The notes below the pieces were generated by a model. That model was given only the letters and a program-made list of their open reading frames with translations. It ran no database searches and was not told the origin of the DNA. A DNA stretch of 64,000 nucleotides, taken from Sphaerulina vaccinii. Taxonomy: Eukaryota; Ascomycota; Dothideomycetes; Mycosphaerellales; Mycosphaerellaceae. The stretch lies in NCBI GenBank assembly GCA_022570795.1, contig JAKUDP010000007.1:496001-560000 (forward strand), given 5' to 3'. The first letter of the stretch is position 1. Each line of letters starts with the position of its first letter. A program made the position numbers and the translations under genes. Positions 1 to 9,592 of this stretch are shown piece by piece.

Positions 1-441
1 CCACTCCAATAGATTGTTATACTCACAGTTATTCGAAGCAGTCGTATGATTCCCACCCTTCATCTCCCAATCAATCTCATCCAAATTATCACTCAACGTA
101 ATAATTGTACTGATAATCCCCGTTCCTTTCGCAGCTTTGAAGATAACCTCAACAGTCCCCCAAAAGATGTAGAAGTTACTCTTCACAGTCACCGAATCTC
201 CCTTCGAAGCCAAAGCAAGCTCTGCGCCATCATCGCCAAAGCTGATGAGTGATTTCCCAGCCGTGACATTCCAGAATCTCTGATCGAACTCTTCTTGAGT
301 CTTGTTATATGTTTCGGTGAATGTTGTGCCCAAGGCTGGATTGGCAGGACATGTTGAGTTGTTCGGATTGCAGTCGGTGAAGGTCTGTGCGAGTGAAGTC
401 GCGACAAGCAGCGAGATGCTTGCAAGGCGGAGGAGAGACAT
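1..441 (-). CDS. Crh-type GPI-anchored cell-wall transglycosylase (GH16), partial
   Basis: Crh/Utr2-type enzymes act outside the cell and join chitin to beta-glucan in the wall. The first exon starts at ATG 441 and encodes 138 residues plus one base. It ends at base 27 before a GTGAGT donor at 26-21, and the gene then runs off the left edge. Visible features are a signal peptide (residues 1-19, ending SLAQ), an N-terminal cysteine pair (C24, C31) typical of this family, and the GH16 catalytic motif DEIDWE at residues 121-126, where E122 and E126 are the expected nucleophile and acid/base. The segment before it (GTVEVIFKAAKGTGIISTI) fits the family. The serine-rich tail and GPI signal lie outside the window. 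Family is confident; the exact paralogue cannot be decided. Confidence 0.92.
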   Translation of the reverse strand, partial: MSLLRLASISLLVATSLAQTFTDCNPNNSTCPANPALGTTFTETYNKTQEEFDQRFWNVTAGKSLISFGDDGAELALASKGDSVTVKSNFYIFWGTVEVIFKAAKGTGIISTIITLSDNLDEIDWEMKGGNHTTASNNCEYNNLLEW

Positions 442-1838
442 GGTTCGGTACATATTGGGCGTGTCTTAGATGTTGTGCAAGGTAAGCAAGCAAGTAAGCA
501 ATTAGTGAGTGGCGTTACTGTTATCCGACCAGCGGATTCAAAGAGTGACTGTGGGGGTGAGGTTCTGTCGTAGAGACTGTCGTTTGCGTGAGAAGGACTG
601 TGTGAAGTGATGAGAAGAGGAAGAGTCTGTTCTTCGTTACGGAGCGTTGCGCAAAGACCTCCTGGCGCGAAGCAGGGGTGGTAGCTTTGCCATTAAGCTC
701 ACGCGATTCGTTCGCGACGAAGATTAGGCTCGCCTAGATCTGCAGGAACATATGCACGAAGAGACTAGTGTCACACCTTATCTGTGGTATAGAAGAGAAA
801 ACGCGTCGTCCTGCTGTGCTCGTTGAGTTCGAGCAGACCACCTTTCGTGCTACATACACTCTTTGGATGCGTAGACCGACCTCCAAATCCAACACCGGAG
901 GAGGATCATGTTCGCTGAAGCCGTGCAAATCTATTCAAGTCCACTCTTATCCACTGACTAGCTGGGGTATCGGAAATCATGCATGAAGTCTTTCGAAATA
1001 CGAATGGCCGAGATAGCCGACCATGTGCGTTACACGAGACCGTCCGGCCCGAGCATTGGAATGTGCTTCAGATGTTCAGCTGACCGCGAGCTTTTTCAAT
1101 GATGATGCGGGCAAAAGTAGGTGTGTTGGAGGTGGACTGCACAACCGATGCGCGTCCAGCGCCACACGAGAGTGATCGAGACATGCACGCACAGCCAAAT
1201 CCAAGGAGCAGTTATAACGCAGCTACGTGATGGAAACAGCATTGCGAGCCCGCGCGATGCAAAGCTTCGAAGCAATCGTTTCGATCATTGCGTCGTGCGG
1301 TCTCGAGAAGGCATGTCCATCATGTAGTTGCGTCGCAACTGCTATTTGGATTTGAGTGTGCGTGCATGTCTCGATCGCCCCTCCGCAGGGCTAGCTTCCA
1401 GCAGCAGCCCTCGTGTACATCTCTTAGCATTGCTGTTCAGAGGCTGCTGGAAGTCAGCGCAAAGACTTGCTCACGGCCCTCCTTCGTCGTAAAAATGGCA
1501 TGCCATGTTTGTAGGCACGAGTCTTCGTCCATGCAATGAGGGTCCGCAGTCATATGTGTATAGACTGAACTTATGTGCTGCGGCCAAGAGTGATCGGTCC
1601 CAAGAAGAGGTCTCTTCAGCTCTAGCACGGGACACACTGCATGTGCGTTTGTGCTTGCTGCGAGACATGCCTAACATCCAGTCGGCTATTCGTTCGTCGT
1701 TTCCGATCCTGTCCTCTTCTTCTAGTAGCACTGCGCAGATGAGCGCGTGTTGAGCAATAGCGACAGTAGCGCTGACGATCCAGACATGATATGAGCATCT
1801 CGTTGAGGTGGAAGGAAGGATATGAGCACAATCAAGCT
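442..1838. other. Intergenic region, no gene seen
   Basis: This stretch is the 5' flank of the Crh-type gene and the 3' flank of VPS51. The open frames in it are short, overlap on both strands and resemble no known family. The only structure I see is a long imperfect inverted repeat, listed separately. Confidence 0.6.
1174..1375. repeat. Imperfect inverted repeat with ~55-bp arms
   Basis: The left arm (1174-1229) and right arm (1321-1375) are reverse complements over about 55 bases with a few mismatches and small gaps. The shared core is GATCGAGACATGCACGCAC, followed by matching CAAATCCAA, AGCAGTT and ACGCA blocks. The spacer is about 90 bp. It may be a transposon remnant or the relic of an inverted duplication. 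No ORF or target-site duplication is evident. Confidence 0.6.
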
Positions 1839-2591
1839 TCAATCTCCTTCCGTACTCTCAACTGCAGCTAGACATGCCTTCCGCACAGTCTCAACACCCT
1901 TCACACCCTGCCACTTATCCAGCACTTTCTCCACCTTCTCCAACTCCTCATACGCGCCATCATCATTCCCATCTCTCTTCATCTGTGCAATCCTCTCCGC
2001 ACTCTCCAGAACCCACCTCACAGCCTCCTGCTGCTTCCTCTTATCCCCTCCCACGCCTCCTTGCGAACTCCTCATCTCCCTCTTCAGCCCCGCCGCAGTC
2101 TCAGCAATATGTCCAATCGCAGGCCCCAGCGTCGTAGTCCCCGGCATCATAGGGTCCATCTTCTCCCTCATGAAACGAATAGTATCCGTTGCAGTAATCA
2201 ACTTGCTATAATTATCATAGACAAGCGCCTTCTTCTCTCCATCGAGATTCCTGATATCAGAAACTAGACCTGCTTCGATTCGTAGGACACCATATAAGTC
2301 TTCTGAGGAGAGGAGGTTTTGGACATATTGATCCGGGTCGAAGCCGGGTTTGTCGAGTTCGGATTCTTGATCGGGGTCGAGAGTGGGTGTGAGAGGTCCT
2401 CCTGCTGTTGTTGTTGCTGCTTCTTGTTGGGCTTTGAGGTTGTAGTAGTCTCGTAGAGCTGTTCGGTTGCGGCGGAGGGAGCCTCGTTCTGCTGCTTGGG
2501 AGGTGGTTTTGGAGGTTGTGGACGTGATTGTGTCGATTGAGGTGCGGCGGGAGGAGAGCGAGATGGACGGTCGGGGCGATGCTATCGACAT
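1839..2591 (-). CDS. VPS51: Vps51, GARP tethering complex subunit
   Basis: Vps51 is a small subunit of the Golgi-associated retrograde protein complex, which tethers endosome-derived vesicles at the trans-Golgi. The single exon from ATG 2591 gives 250 residues. A low-complexity basic Ser/Thr N-terminus (residues 1-50) is followed by the Vps51/Vps67 signature (GFDPDQYVQNLLSSEDLYGV) and the conserved block around LVYDNYSKLITATDTIRFM, then a charged helical C-terminus consistent with coiled coil. The length suits short fungal Vps51 proteins. The gene is head to head with RMI1, and the two ATGs are only 162 bp apart, so they share a compact promoter. Confidence 0.9.
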   Translation of the reverse strand: MSIASPRPSISLSSRRTSIDTITSTTSKTTSQAAERGSLRRNRTALRDYYNLKAQQEAATTTAGGPLTPTLDPDQESELDKPGFDPDQYVQNLLSSEDLYGVLRIEAGLVSDIRNLDGEKKALVYDNYSKLITATDTIRFMREKMDPMMPGTTTLGPAIGHIAETAAGLKREMRSSQGGVGGDKRKQQEAVRWVLESAERIAQMKRDGNDDGAYEELEKVEKVLDKWQGVKGVETVRKACLAAVESTEGD

Positions 2592-2753
2592 CTCTTTCTT
2601 TTCCCCTCAGTAGTGTACTGTTACAGAGTGGTGGAGGAGCAGGCAGATGTAAGTGCCAAGGCTTGTTGTCTCGACCTAGGTATTTACTTCGAATTCTCTT
2701 TCTCTTTCTTCTCTTCCACAACATCAACAACAACAAGATGTGAAGGACCCACG

Positions 2754-3479
2754 ATGCCGCCAGCGACGACTGCTGACGCTGCTGCAACTGCAATCCGCAC
2801 ATACCTCACCTCCAAGTCCATCCCACCAACGGCACAATGGCTGCAGTCCTACAAACCTTCCATCAAACTCGCGACTCCGCTCATCGTCCAGCAAAAGTCC
2901 GCCGAGTCGCGTCTTCTCTCCACGGACTTCACCTCCACGCTCCAGACCACCGCATCTTCTTGCTTTCCCGCTGGCATAGCAAGCCCAGAAGTCCAAGAGC
3001 TGCGCGTCCCTGGTCCTGTTCCCGTTCAGATCCTCGACATTGAAGATATTGGCCGCAGCAAATGGAGTCAAGTCGAAGCCATCGAGATGGAAGAACGAGG
3101 CGAGATGCGCAAGGGTCATGAAGTCATTCGAGTCGTTGCTGATGAGGAAGACAACACTGACATGAACCCGCCTGCAAACTCTGCTGAGAAAGGTGGGCCG
3201 CACAAGCTCTTGTTGCAGGACGCTCGAGGCACCAAGGCATATGCGTTCGAGATGGACAAGATTGAGAAGGTCGATGTCAGTATGGCTATTGGAGCTAAGC
3301 TTGTTTTGAGAGACTTCACTGTCTCGAGAGGTGTCATCATGATCGGACCTGGCAATGTTGAGGTGCTGGGTGGGAAGGTCGAGACGTGGGACAAGAAGTG
3401 GAGAGAAGATCGCAAGAACGTCTTGAAGGCGAAAGCCGGCTGGACAGAAGGCATGGGCTTTGGCATGAATGCTGGGTGA
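2754..3479 (+). CDS. RMI1: Rmi1, RecQ-mediated genome instability protein (OB fold)
   Basis: Rmi1 stabilises topoisomerase III in the Sgs1-Top3-Rmi1 complex that dissolves double Holliday junctions. From ATG 2754 the product has 241 residues, the same length I recall for yeast Rmi1. The frame stays open upstream of 2754, but that part has no ATG and is a pyrimidine-rich leader, so 2754 is preferred. The N-terminal helical part (TYLTSKSIPPTAQWLQSY) is followed by the OB-fold block: KLLLQDARGTKAYAFEMDKI, then AIGAKLVLRDFTVSRGVIMI, then GNVEVLGGKV. Divergent with VPS51. Confidence 0.88.
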   Translation: MPPATTADAAATAIRTYLTSKSIPPTAQWLQSYKPSIKLATPLIVQQKSAESRLLSTDFTSTLQTTASSCFPAGIASPEVQELRVPGPVPVQILDIEDIGRSKWSQVEAIEMEERGEMRKGHEVIRVVADEEDNTDMNPPANSAEKGGPHKLLLQDARGTKAYAFEMDKIEKVDVSMAIGAKLVLRDFTVSRGVIMIGPGNVEVLGGKVETWDKKWREDRKNVLKAKAGWTEGMGFGMNAG

Positions 3480-3819
3480 AGTCCCACTCCCTCTCTACAG
3501 CCTTCTCACAACTTGCGATTCATCTCGTGCACGAATTCACTGGATGCTGGTCACAGAAACAGGTATGCCACACCCCCTTCTACTCCATCTGCCCCTCCGA
3601 CATGATTAGCAACTGTTTCATGCACCACTCATAATGGCTCCGTCTTCGCCTTCGGGTTTTGACATGAGCTACGTTTGATGAGAAACAAACTACACCAAAT
3701 TTGTATGATCTCGATACAAACAAAGCACTTGCATCATCATTACCTCGTCCAGGACTCTATGCTAACGAGAAGATGCAGGAATGACAGATATAACGCTGCA
3801 ATACGTGAACACAACCAGC
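3480..3819. other. Short tail-to-tail gap, nothing specific seen
   Basis: This 340-bp gap lies between the convergent 3' ends of RMI1 and the small unknown gene. It holds no convincing ORF and, unlike three other convergent gaps in the window, no copy of the hairpin repeat. Confidence 0.6.
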
Positions 3820-4179
3820 CTATGCCACTTTAGCTGGCACGTTATCATTACCCTTCGCTGCCTTCTTCGACTTGCGGTCCTCGAGCCACTTCTTCACAGG
3901 ATTCTGCTTCTTCTGGGGCTCTTCACGGGTTGCGATATTGTACCCGGGCGGTCCAAGAGGTGCCTCATATTGGCCATGATACTTGTCCGTCGTGTCGCCC
4001 TCTGGTTCGATGGACGATATTGGTCCGCCGATTCCTGTGTACTGAATAGTGCCGCCAGAACCTGGTGTCACATACTTCTTCTCTTCGGCGAAGGCTCTCA
4101 TCGACTCAAGCCGCTCCTCGTCGGTCATCTCATCGACACTCTTGTGTCTCACCGCTGAAGCGGCCGGTTGCGAAGACAT
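3820..4179 (-). CDS. Small conserved-looking protein of unknown function
   Basis: A single-exon ORF of 119 residues starts at ATG 4179. The protein is hydrophilic, with no signal peptide or membrane segment. It has an acidic helical stretch (VDEMTDEERLESMRAFAEEK), a glycine/proline-rich middle with TIQYTGIGGPISSIEPEGD, and a Lys-rich C-terminus (PVKKWLEDRKSKKAAKG). The clean start, even composition and lack of competing frames suggest a real gene. I do not recognise the family and assign no function. It is divergent with the SurE-like gene. Confidence 0.65.
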   Translation of the reverse strand: MSSQPAASAVRHKSVDEMTDEERLESMRAFAEEKKYVTPGSGGTIQYTGIGGPISSIEPEGDTTDKYHGQYEAPLGPPGYNIATREEPQKKQNPVKKWLEDRKSKKAAKGNDNVPAKVA

Positions 4180-4739
4180 GACAATAGCTGATATCTGCTA
4201 TCTCAGGCTAAACATCGTAAGCGTGCCTGCCAAGCTCGCGTGGCTTCACGGACTCTATTTACCTTCCAGAAAGGTGCTAGACTTCAAGTGGCTTCTTCGA
4301 TGAACCAGACTTCGGCGATCTCTGCAGGTTTGACGTCGTTTTGTGTTCTTCTCGTGTTAGGACGCTGATCAAAAGCTGGGCATCGACCAGTATTGCAATA
4401 TGTAGAGCAAAGCTGCCACTTCAAGCCGTCTCTGATGACGCTCCATCCTTCCAAAGCCGACTTCCGAAGCTGTTCAGAGACACGTGCGAGATGCTGCGCT
4501 CACAATTGTCGGTCTGGAGAACGTGCTCCCGACCAATGAGTATGCAAGATCTGATCACTACCGGCGACCACTACCAAGTCCGTCAATTGAGCCGCAATCT
4601 TTATGCAGGTCCGAACCTTCGAAGCTTGAGCTCGACAAGCAAAGACGTCAACAAGCTTGACCCAATGCTTAAGAAGTATATCTAGGTATCACTTCTCATT
4701 CTTCTTCTTTATTCTCATCTCTCTTTGCACACTCTCAAG
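4180..4739. other. Divergent promoter region, no gene seen
   Basis: This 560-bp region separates the minus-strand small unknown gene from the plus-strand SurE-like gene. A CT-rich stretch just before 4740 is typical of a fungal core promoter. An open frame of 114 codons on the plus strand has no recognisable features and I do not call it. Confidence 0.5.
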
Positions 4740-5909
4740 ATGCGTCTCTTTACTCTGGCTGCCACTGCGGCAGTCTGCTCACAGGCTTCTGCACTCAACA
4801 TTCTACTCGGCAACGATGATGGGTTCGCCTCAGCCCAGATCCGCGAGACCTACAGACTACTCAAAGCAGCAGGCCACAATGTTGTGATTGTATCCGAAGC
4901 AGACAACCAGTCAGGCCAAGGTGGACGAGCAGTCTTCACCAACAACGCCTCACTCGCTCAGAACTCCGAGTATGGAATCATCAAAGCTGGAGCACCTTCA
5001 ATAGGCAGAGATCCAATAGGTAAGAAGCCTATACACCACAACTTTACACCATTCTGCCGGCACTAACATACCTCCTCTTCTTCAGACCAAAATATCTGGT
5101 ACTACAACGGAACCCCCGCAGCAACAGCCTTCGTAGGCCTCGACTACGTCCTCCCCAACTTCACCAATTTCAAAAACGGCGAACCAGACCTCGTAGTCGC
5201 TGGTCCCAACTTCGGTCTCAACTTAGGCCCATTCCTCTACACACTGTCCGGCACAGCAGGTTACACATACTCCTCCATAGGACGCGGCTACCCAGCAATT
5301 GCATTTTCAGGAGGTAACAGCGAACAACGTTCTTATCAATGGATTAACAAGACTACGGCTTCAGGCCATCCAGACCCTGCTACGATTCAAGGACAATTGG
5401 CTGTTAAGGTTGTGGAGGCGTTGATGAATAACACGAAACCGGGACAAAGACTTCTGCCTTTGGGATATGGGATTAGTGTGAATACGCCATTCATCACATC
5501 CCTCACGAACGCTTCCTGCGTAGATCCTACTTTTGTCCAAACCCGCTTGACCGGCGGCGCAGACTACGATCTTGCAGTCTACAACGCAACTTCCAAACTC
5601 TTCACGTACGCGAACACTGTCCCTGCTGGTGGGAATCAGTGTATCAATGGTGATTGTTCGCTGCCCGGAGAGACTGATATCTTGTCTAAGGGTTGCCAGG
5701 CGAGTATTAGTGTTTTTACGGTGGATTATGATGCTCCGCTTGGGAAATCTCAAGAGGATGTTAGACATAAGTTCGATTGTATTGCGCCGTATAAGGGACC
5801 GGGGAAGGGGAAGGGAGGTGGTGGGTATGGGAAGCGAGATGCCGCTGCACTTGAGGGGGAGAGGGAAGCTAGGAGGTGGTGGAGTGCGAGGTGGAATTAT
5901 GAGGAGTAG
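4740..5909 (+). CDS. Secreted SurE-like phosphatase/5'-nucleotidase
   Basis: SurE-family enzymes are metal-dependent phosphatases acting on nucleotides and other phosphoesters; fungal secreted forms are often called acid phosphatases. There are two exons, 4740-5019 and 5086-5909. The intron has donor GTAAGA, branch CACTAACA and acceptor TTCAG, and splicing gives 367 residues. A signal peptide covers about residues 1-19 (ending QASA). The metal-binding NDDG motif is at 25-28, followed by the SurE features LVVAGPNFGLN and LSGTAGYTYSSIGRGYPAIA. The C-terminus is Gly/Lys/Arg-rich (GKGKGGGGYGKR) and probably disordered. Length and motif order fit the fungal secreted subfamily. Substrate unknown. 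Confidence 0.88.
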
Positions 5910-6004
5910 ATACGGTTACGAAGACGGGATGCAGGTACGCTGAGGATCGAAGACTTTGATTTTCGAGGGATCGCTCACCGCTCTCTCAAGAAGGTTGAAC
6001 ACAG

Positions 6005-6700
6005 GCAAAAAGACGGCAAAAATAGTCGCTTTCTGGCCATGCTCGCCAGTTTTACGACATATCAGCCAACGGGTACGACTAATATCGTGATTATCGGTTG
6101 AAGGTGCACGTTTTCACGCATCAGCTTTGCTGACGACTTACTTGTGGACCGCTAGACCATTGACGACTGTTGAGAAGTGAAGATTTCTGGTAGAGTATAA
6201 CTGTCCACGGAAGATCCAAAAAGAGGCAAAAGGAAAGCAAAAACAATCGCTCTTCGGCCGAATCTTCGTGGCATTGAAGCAAGTCCAATTACGAACTGTG
6301 TTGTCGTTAGTCTACATGTGCCAGTGCACGGTTTCAAGCATCAGCTATGCTGACGACTCACTGTGGTTCCGTTAGACCATTGACGACTGATGAGGAGGAA
6401 GTATTTTTGACGACATATGACTGTCCACAGCAGACACAAGGGAGAGTGGCAAAAGAGGCAAAAGGGAAGCAAAACAATCGCCCTTCGGCAGGCATGGCTA
6501 TGCTACTCACTGCATACTTCAATAACTACGTACTTACTTGTCGTTAGTCCGTTTCAGCCAATGCACGATTTTCAAGCATTAGCTAAGCTGACGACTTACT
6601 GTAGTTCCGCTAGACCAATAACGACTGTTGAGGAGTAAGGATTGCTGGTAACAGATGACTGTCCACAGAAGATCTGAGAAAGAGCAGTAAAACAATCGCT
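6005..6700 (+). repeat. Hairpin repeat cluster A (about 3.5 units)
   Basis: These direct copies of the noncoding repeat lie just downstream of the SurE-like gene. Each unit has a conserved GCAAAACAATCGC-like box (about 6012, 6236, 6468 and 6690), then about 110 bp further on a short palindrome (6121-6133, 6341-6353, 6579-6591; stems TCAGC/GCTGA or TTAGC/GCTGA) followed by CGACTTACT and a CCGCTAGACCA block. Spacing is about 220 and 238 bp. A shared ACTGTCCACAGAAGATC-like block precedes each box. The fourth unit lacks its hairpin half. Confidence 0.75.
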
Positions 6701-6716
6701 CTTTGGCTGAGTCTTC

Positions 6717-7100
6717 GCAAAGAGGATCCGGACAGTCCAACTCCACAGTCCACAGCGTGCAGAAGATGCGGATTGAAATGGAAATTGATAGGTGCCTCTC
6801 TCGCCACTACGAACGTCCAGGTGCCTCCGCATGATCGGGCATCCTCGAGGTATGCGGTCAATCTTTGGAAGGTCTCTCTAAAGACCGAATGAATAGGTAA
6901 GACGCTCTGTCCGTCGACGCAGCAGCCTGGACCTCCTGCGCTAACGGAGATGGCTTGAACCTGGTCACAAGTTGCTGACATTTGACCTCTGCAGCACTTC
7001 AGAGTGAAAGTCAATGGAACGGTAATGTAGTTGTGTCTTATGCAAGGTCTTATGCGTGGACTGTGGACTGCGGGACTGGACTGTCCGGATCTTCTTTGGA
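6717..7100. repeat. Imperfect inverted repeat beside cluster A
   Basis: The segment 6717-6748 (core GATCCGGACAGTCCA, then CCACAGTCCACAG) recurs as its reverse complement at about 7062-7097 (GGACTGTGGACTG, then GGACTGTCCGGATC). The segment between shows no gene. It suggests a degenerate inverted piece of the same repeat family, or rearrangement, between the SurE-like and F-box genes. Confidence 0.5.
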
Positions 7101-7186
7101 GTCTTCGTGGCTTCCATTTTTCGATGCGATTTCTCACAGTGACTTGACTCGGACAGCACTTCCTCTCTTATTCTCGGCATGAGATG

Positions 7187-7253
7187 GCGGTAGTGGATGA
7201 AGGAGGCTAATGCTAAGATGGTGGAGATAGGTGTTAGTAGTGATGGTAAGAAG
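7187..7253 (+). pseudogene. Copy of the 3' end of the NTF2-like gene
   Basis: About 60 bases here match, at high identity, the last coding bases of the NTF2-like gene at about 20500-20563. The best block reads ATGCTAAGATGGTGGAGAT in both places, followed by GGTGTTAGTAGTGAT and AAGAAGATCT. Only the 3' tip of the gene is present, so this is a gene-fragment relic. In both places it lies beside copies of the hairpin repeat. Confidence 0.7.
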
Positions 7254-7442
7254 ATCTGGGAGATTGAGATAGTGGGAGGTGGTGAGTGTTGAGCTTCCAC
7301 AAAAAATGGTGTGGTGGCCAACAATATTGGCTGTCAACTTTAAGTACCTGTAGAGCACTGTGCAATATTTCAACGACATCTGCTGTCGAGCTTGTGCATG
7401 TGCGAAGTGTCGCTATGCGATCAGTGCCTCGACTTGCATAAC

Positions 7443-9199
7443 TTACTCACTCTCTGCCGGAGTTTCCGCGTGTTCCGTATTGTCTTCTCCGCAACTCGAA
7501 CAGTCCCAACGATCCCCAGCTTCCGACGTGTTGTCCGCGTCTTTGCACGACAAGCCTTCTCCACTTTCGAGCAAAGAGTTGCGCTCTCTTGAATTGAGCC
7601 AGAGCTGCTCATGTTTCTCGTCGCGAGCGCAGTAATAGCTTTCATTCCGGAGATGCTCCCACTCGTAATTCTGTATTTCCGCTCCGTGCAGGGACATCTG
7701 CAGACCGCCGAGCCGGGCGAGTTGCTCGTCCTTCTGGTCAACGATCCAATTCCTGAGTAAGCGCAGCTCTCGCAAGCTCGATGTTATCCCTTTCAGAAAC
7801 TCAAGCATGGCATCACACTCGATTGCCCAGCCTTTTAGATTTAGATGTCCGAGAAGTGGGAAGTGTATCGAGAAGAGTAGCAACCGTAGGCAAGCCTTTC
7901 CATTTGCTCTGTCCGCCATGATCAGCGAATCCGGGAGGTGCGTTGACTCCGACATGAGGTCGACCGCTCCGAGTTCCAGATGCGTCAGCGTCGTGGCGGC
8001 AGACATGAGAATGGTTCGTGCCACTAATTTGTCGATATGATCGAGTAGAAGGGCTTCGTCCTCGCCATCATCGTCATATACTTCGTCCGGCTCAGCGTCA
8101 AGATAGCCTTCCATGTAGCCAATGTTTGTCCATATGGGCAAGTCCAGAGTTCGCAGATCTCGTACACTCGAGCGCAAAGTGTTGAGCGCGTTGATTTTTG
8201 TTGGAATCTGCGTGGACAGGTGGAAACCCGGCCTGGCATTTTCGATGTCGCGGGACTCGCCAACCGGTGGCGCGAAAGGATTGGCGCCAACGCTGAGATG
8301 ATACAGTCTACGCTCGGACATACCAACATACATTAGAGTACTCTCCAGGTTGCTCCATCGAACGGCCGGGTCGAAATCCAGGGTCAAAGGCGCCACGACA
8401 TCGCCGAATTGCCTCGCGCAACAACTATCATAGTCCTCTCCATCCTTGGCGAGAACGCGAAAGTCGGCAAATGTGAGTCGTTGGAGGCGTGGACCCAAGG
8501 CTAAAATTTGCGGTATCACATCGTGTCCGATGAGTTCGCCTACGCAAAGACCCCGGCTGTCAACAAGCCTCTGCGTGTAAATGGCGTAACTGAGATTGAT
8601 TAAGGCATCGTGTGATAGTTCCTCGTCTCCAGGCTGCTGCAATAGTTGAGAATCGTGCTTCGAGATCCGCTGCCTTAAAGCGCAATATCGAGACGCTAAG
8701 CCAGAAGTTGCGAGACCGGAGAGGGATGGGTTGCAAGATATTGGAAGTCAATCCTCGTACTCCGACCTGGGGATCTCGTAGTATTGACTCGCATCAAAGA
8801 CAAGCTCGGTAACGTGATTTCGGAAGTATGGATGCTCCATCACATCGTACAGCTTCTCGATGGTGTTCGTTTGATTGGCGAATACGACTCTGGTGATCAA
8901 AAATGGTGAGCTGAGCTCCTTGAATGCGTGGCAGACGAGACCTGGGATAATTAGCAAATGTCTGTGAAGTGACGTGGGTCTCGGTGACCTATTGGGCGGA
9001 GCTCTAGTAGCTGGGGTGCGTTCGATGCGCCGATGTACTTACGGCATGAGCTGATATCTTTGCGCTCCGTCACAAAGGTAAAGATTCGAGTAAGCATTTC
9101 TGGTGGGAGTCCAGCAATCGGTCCTGTGGTGACCATGTTTACAGCGGACTGAGTTGGTGACTGCAGCGGAAGACCCAAACCCAGTGCAGGAGTGGCCAT
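7443..9199 (-). CDS. F-box protein with an in-frame stop (possible pseudogene)
   Basis: F-box proteins bring substrates to SCF ubiquitin ligases. The first exon runs 9199-9043 (ATG 9199). A 101-bp intron (GTAAGT donor, CTAAT branch, CCCAG acceptor) leads to an exon from 8941. Splicing completes a clear F-box: GLPPEMLTRIFTFVTERKD joined to SSCRLVCHAFKE. The reading continues to a TGA at 8750-8748 and, in the same frame without further stops, from there to 7443. The downstream part (YCALRQRISKHDSQL, then leucine-rich segments such as LRTLDLPIW and LTHLELGAV) reads as the normal rest of such proteins, ending in an acidic Ser/Cys-rich tail. Either the TGA is a nonsense change or a weak intron removes it; candidate GT-AG pairs keeping frame exist but look poor. 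Confidence 0.7.
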
Positions 9200-9592
9200 G
9201 CTGATGGTTGATGAGTCGTCTGGCACAACTGCGTGCTTCGTGGTTGGACTGTCAATTCTGCGAAAAGTCGTACTTGAAGAACGAAGGAAAGTTGTCGACG
9301 TGTGAGGTCGAGCTTTGTAATACTTGCCGCGTGTGAGAGAATCTGTGCTGTCGCAACTCGCTGATGTTGTGTGCACAGTCGACGTTGTGAAGTGAAGAAG
9401 AGGAAGAAGAGGGAACCTAGTTGAACGCGTCCAAAGATAAGATCTCTTGGCTCGCTTATCTTAGCGCCGATCTCGCTTCAAGCAGAAACACCTCTAATGT
9501 GCTCAGTCTATCACTTCAGTCTTCTCTCCATCTACGACTACATCTCTTGGACACAGCTGCTGCTGGTACGATGAGCGTCTCCAGCACTCTCA

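Noticed and set aside
1471..1842. Minus-strand ORF of 123 codons next to VPS51
   Set aside because: It looks like random sequence, overlaps other open frames and has no recognisable motif.
6965..7324. Minus-strand ORF of 119 codons between the SurE-like and F-box genes
   Set aside because: It runs through the duplicated gene tip and repeat remnants in the opposite direction, so it cannot be a real gene.
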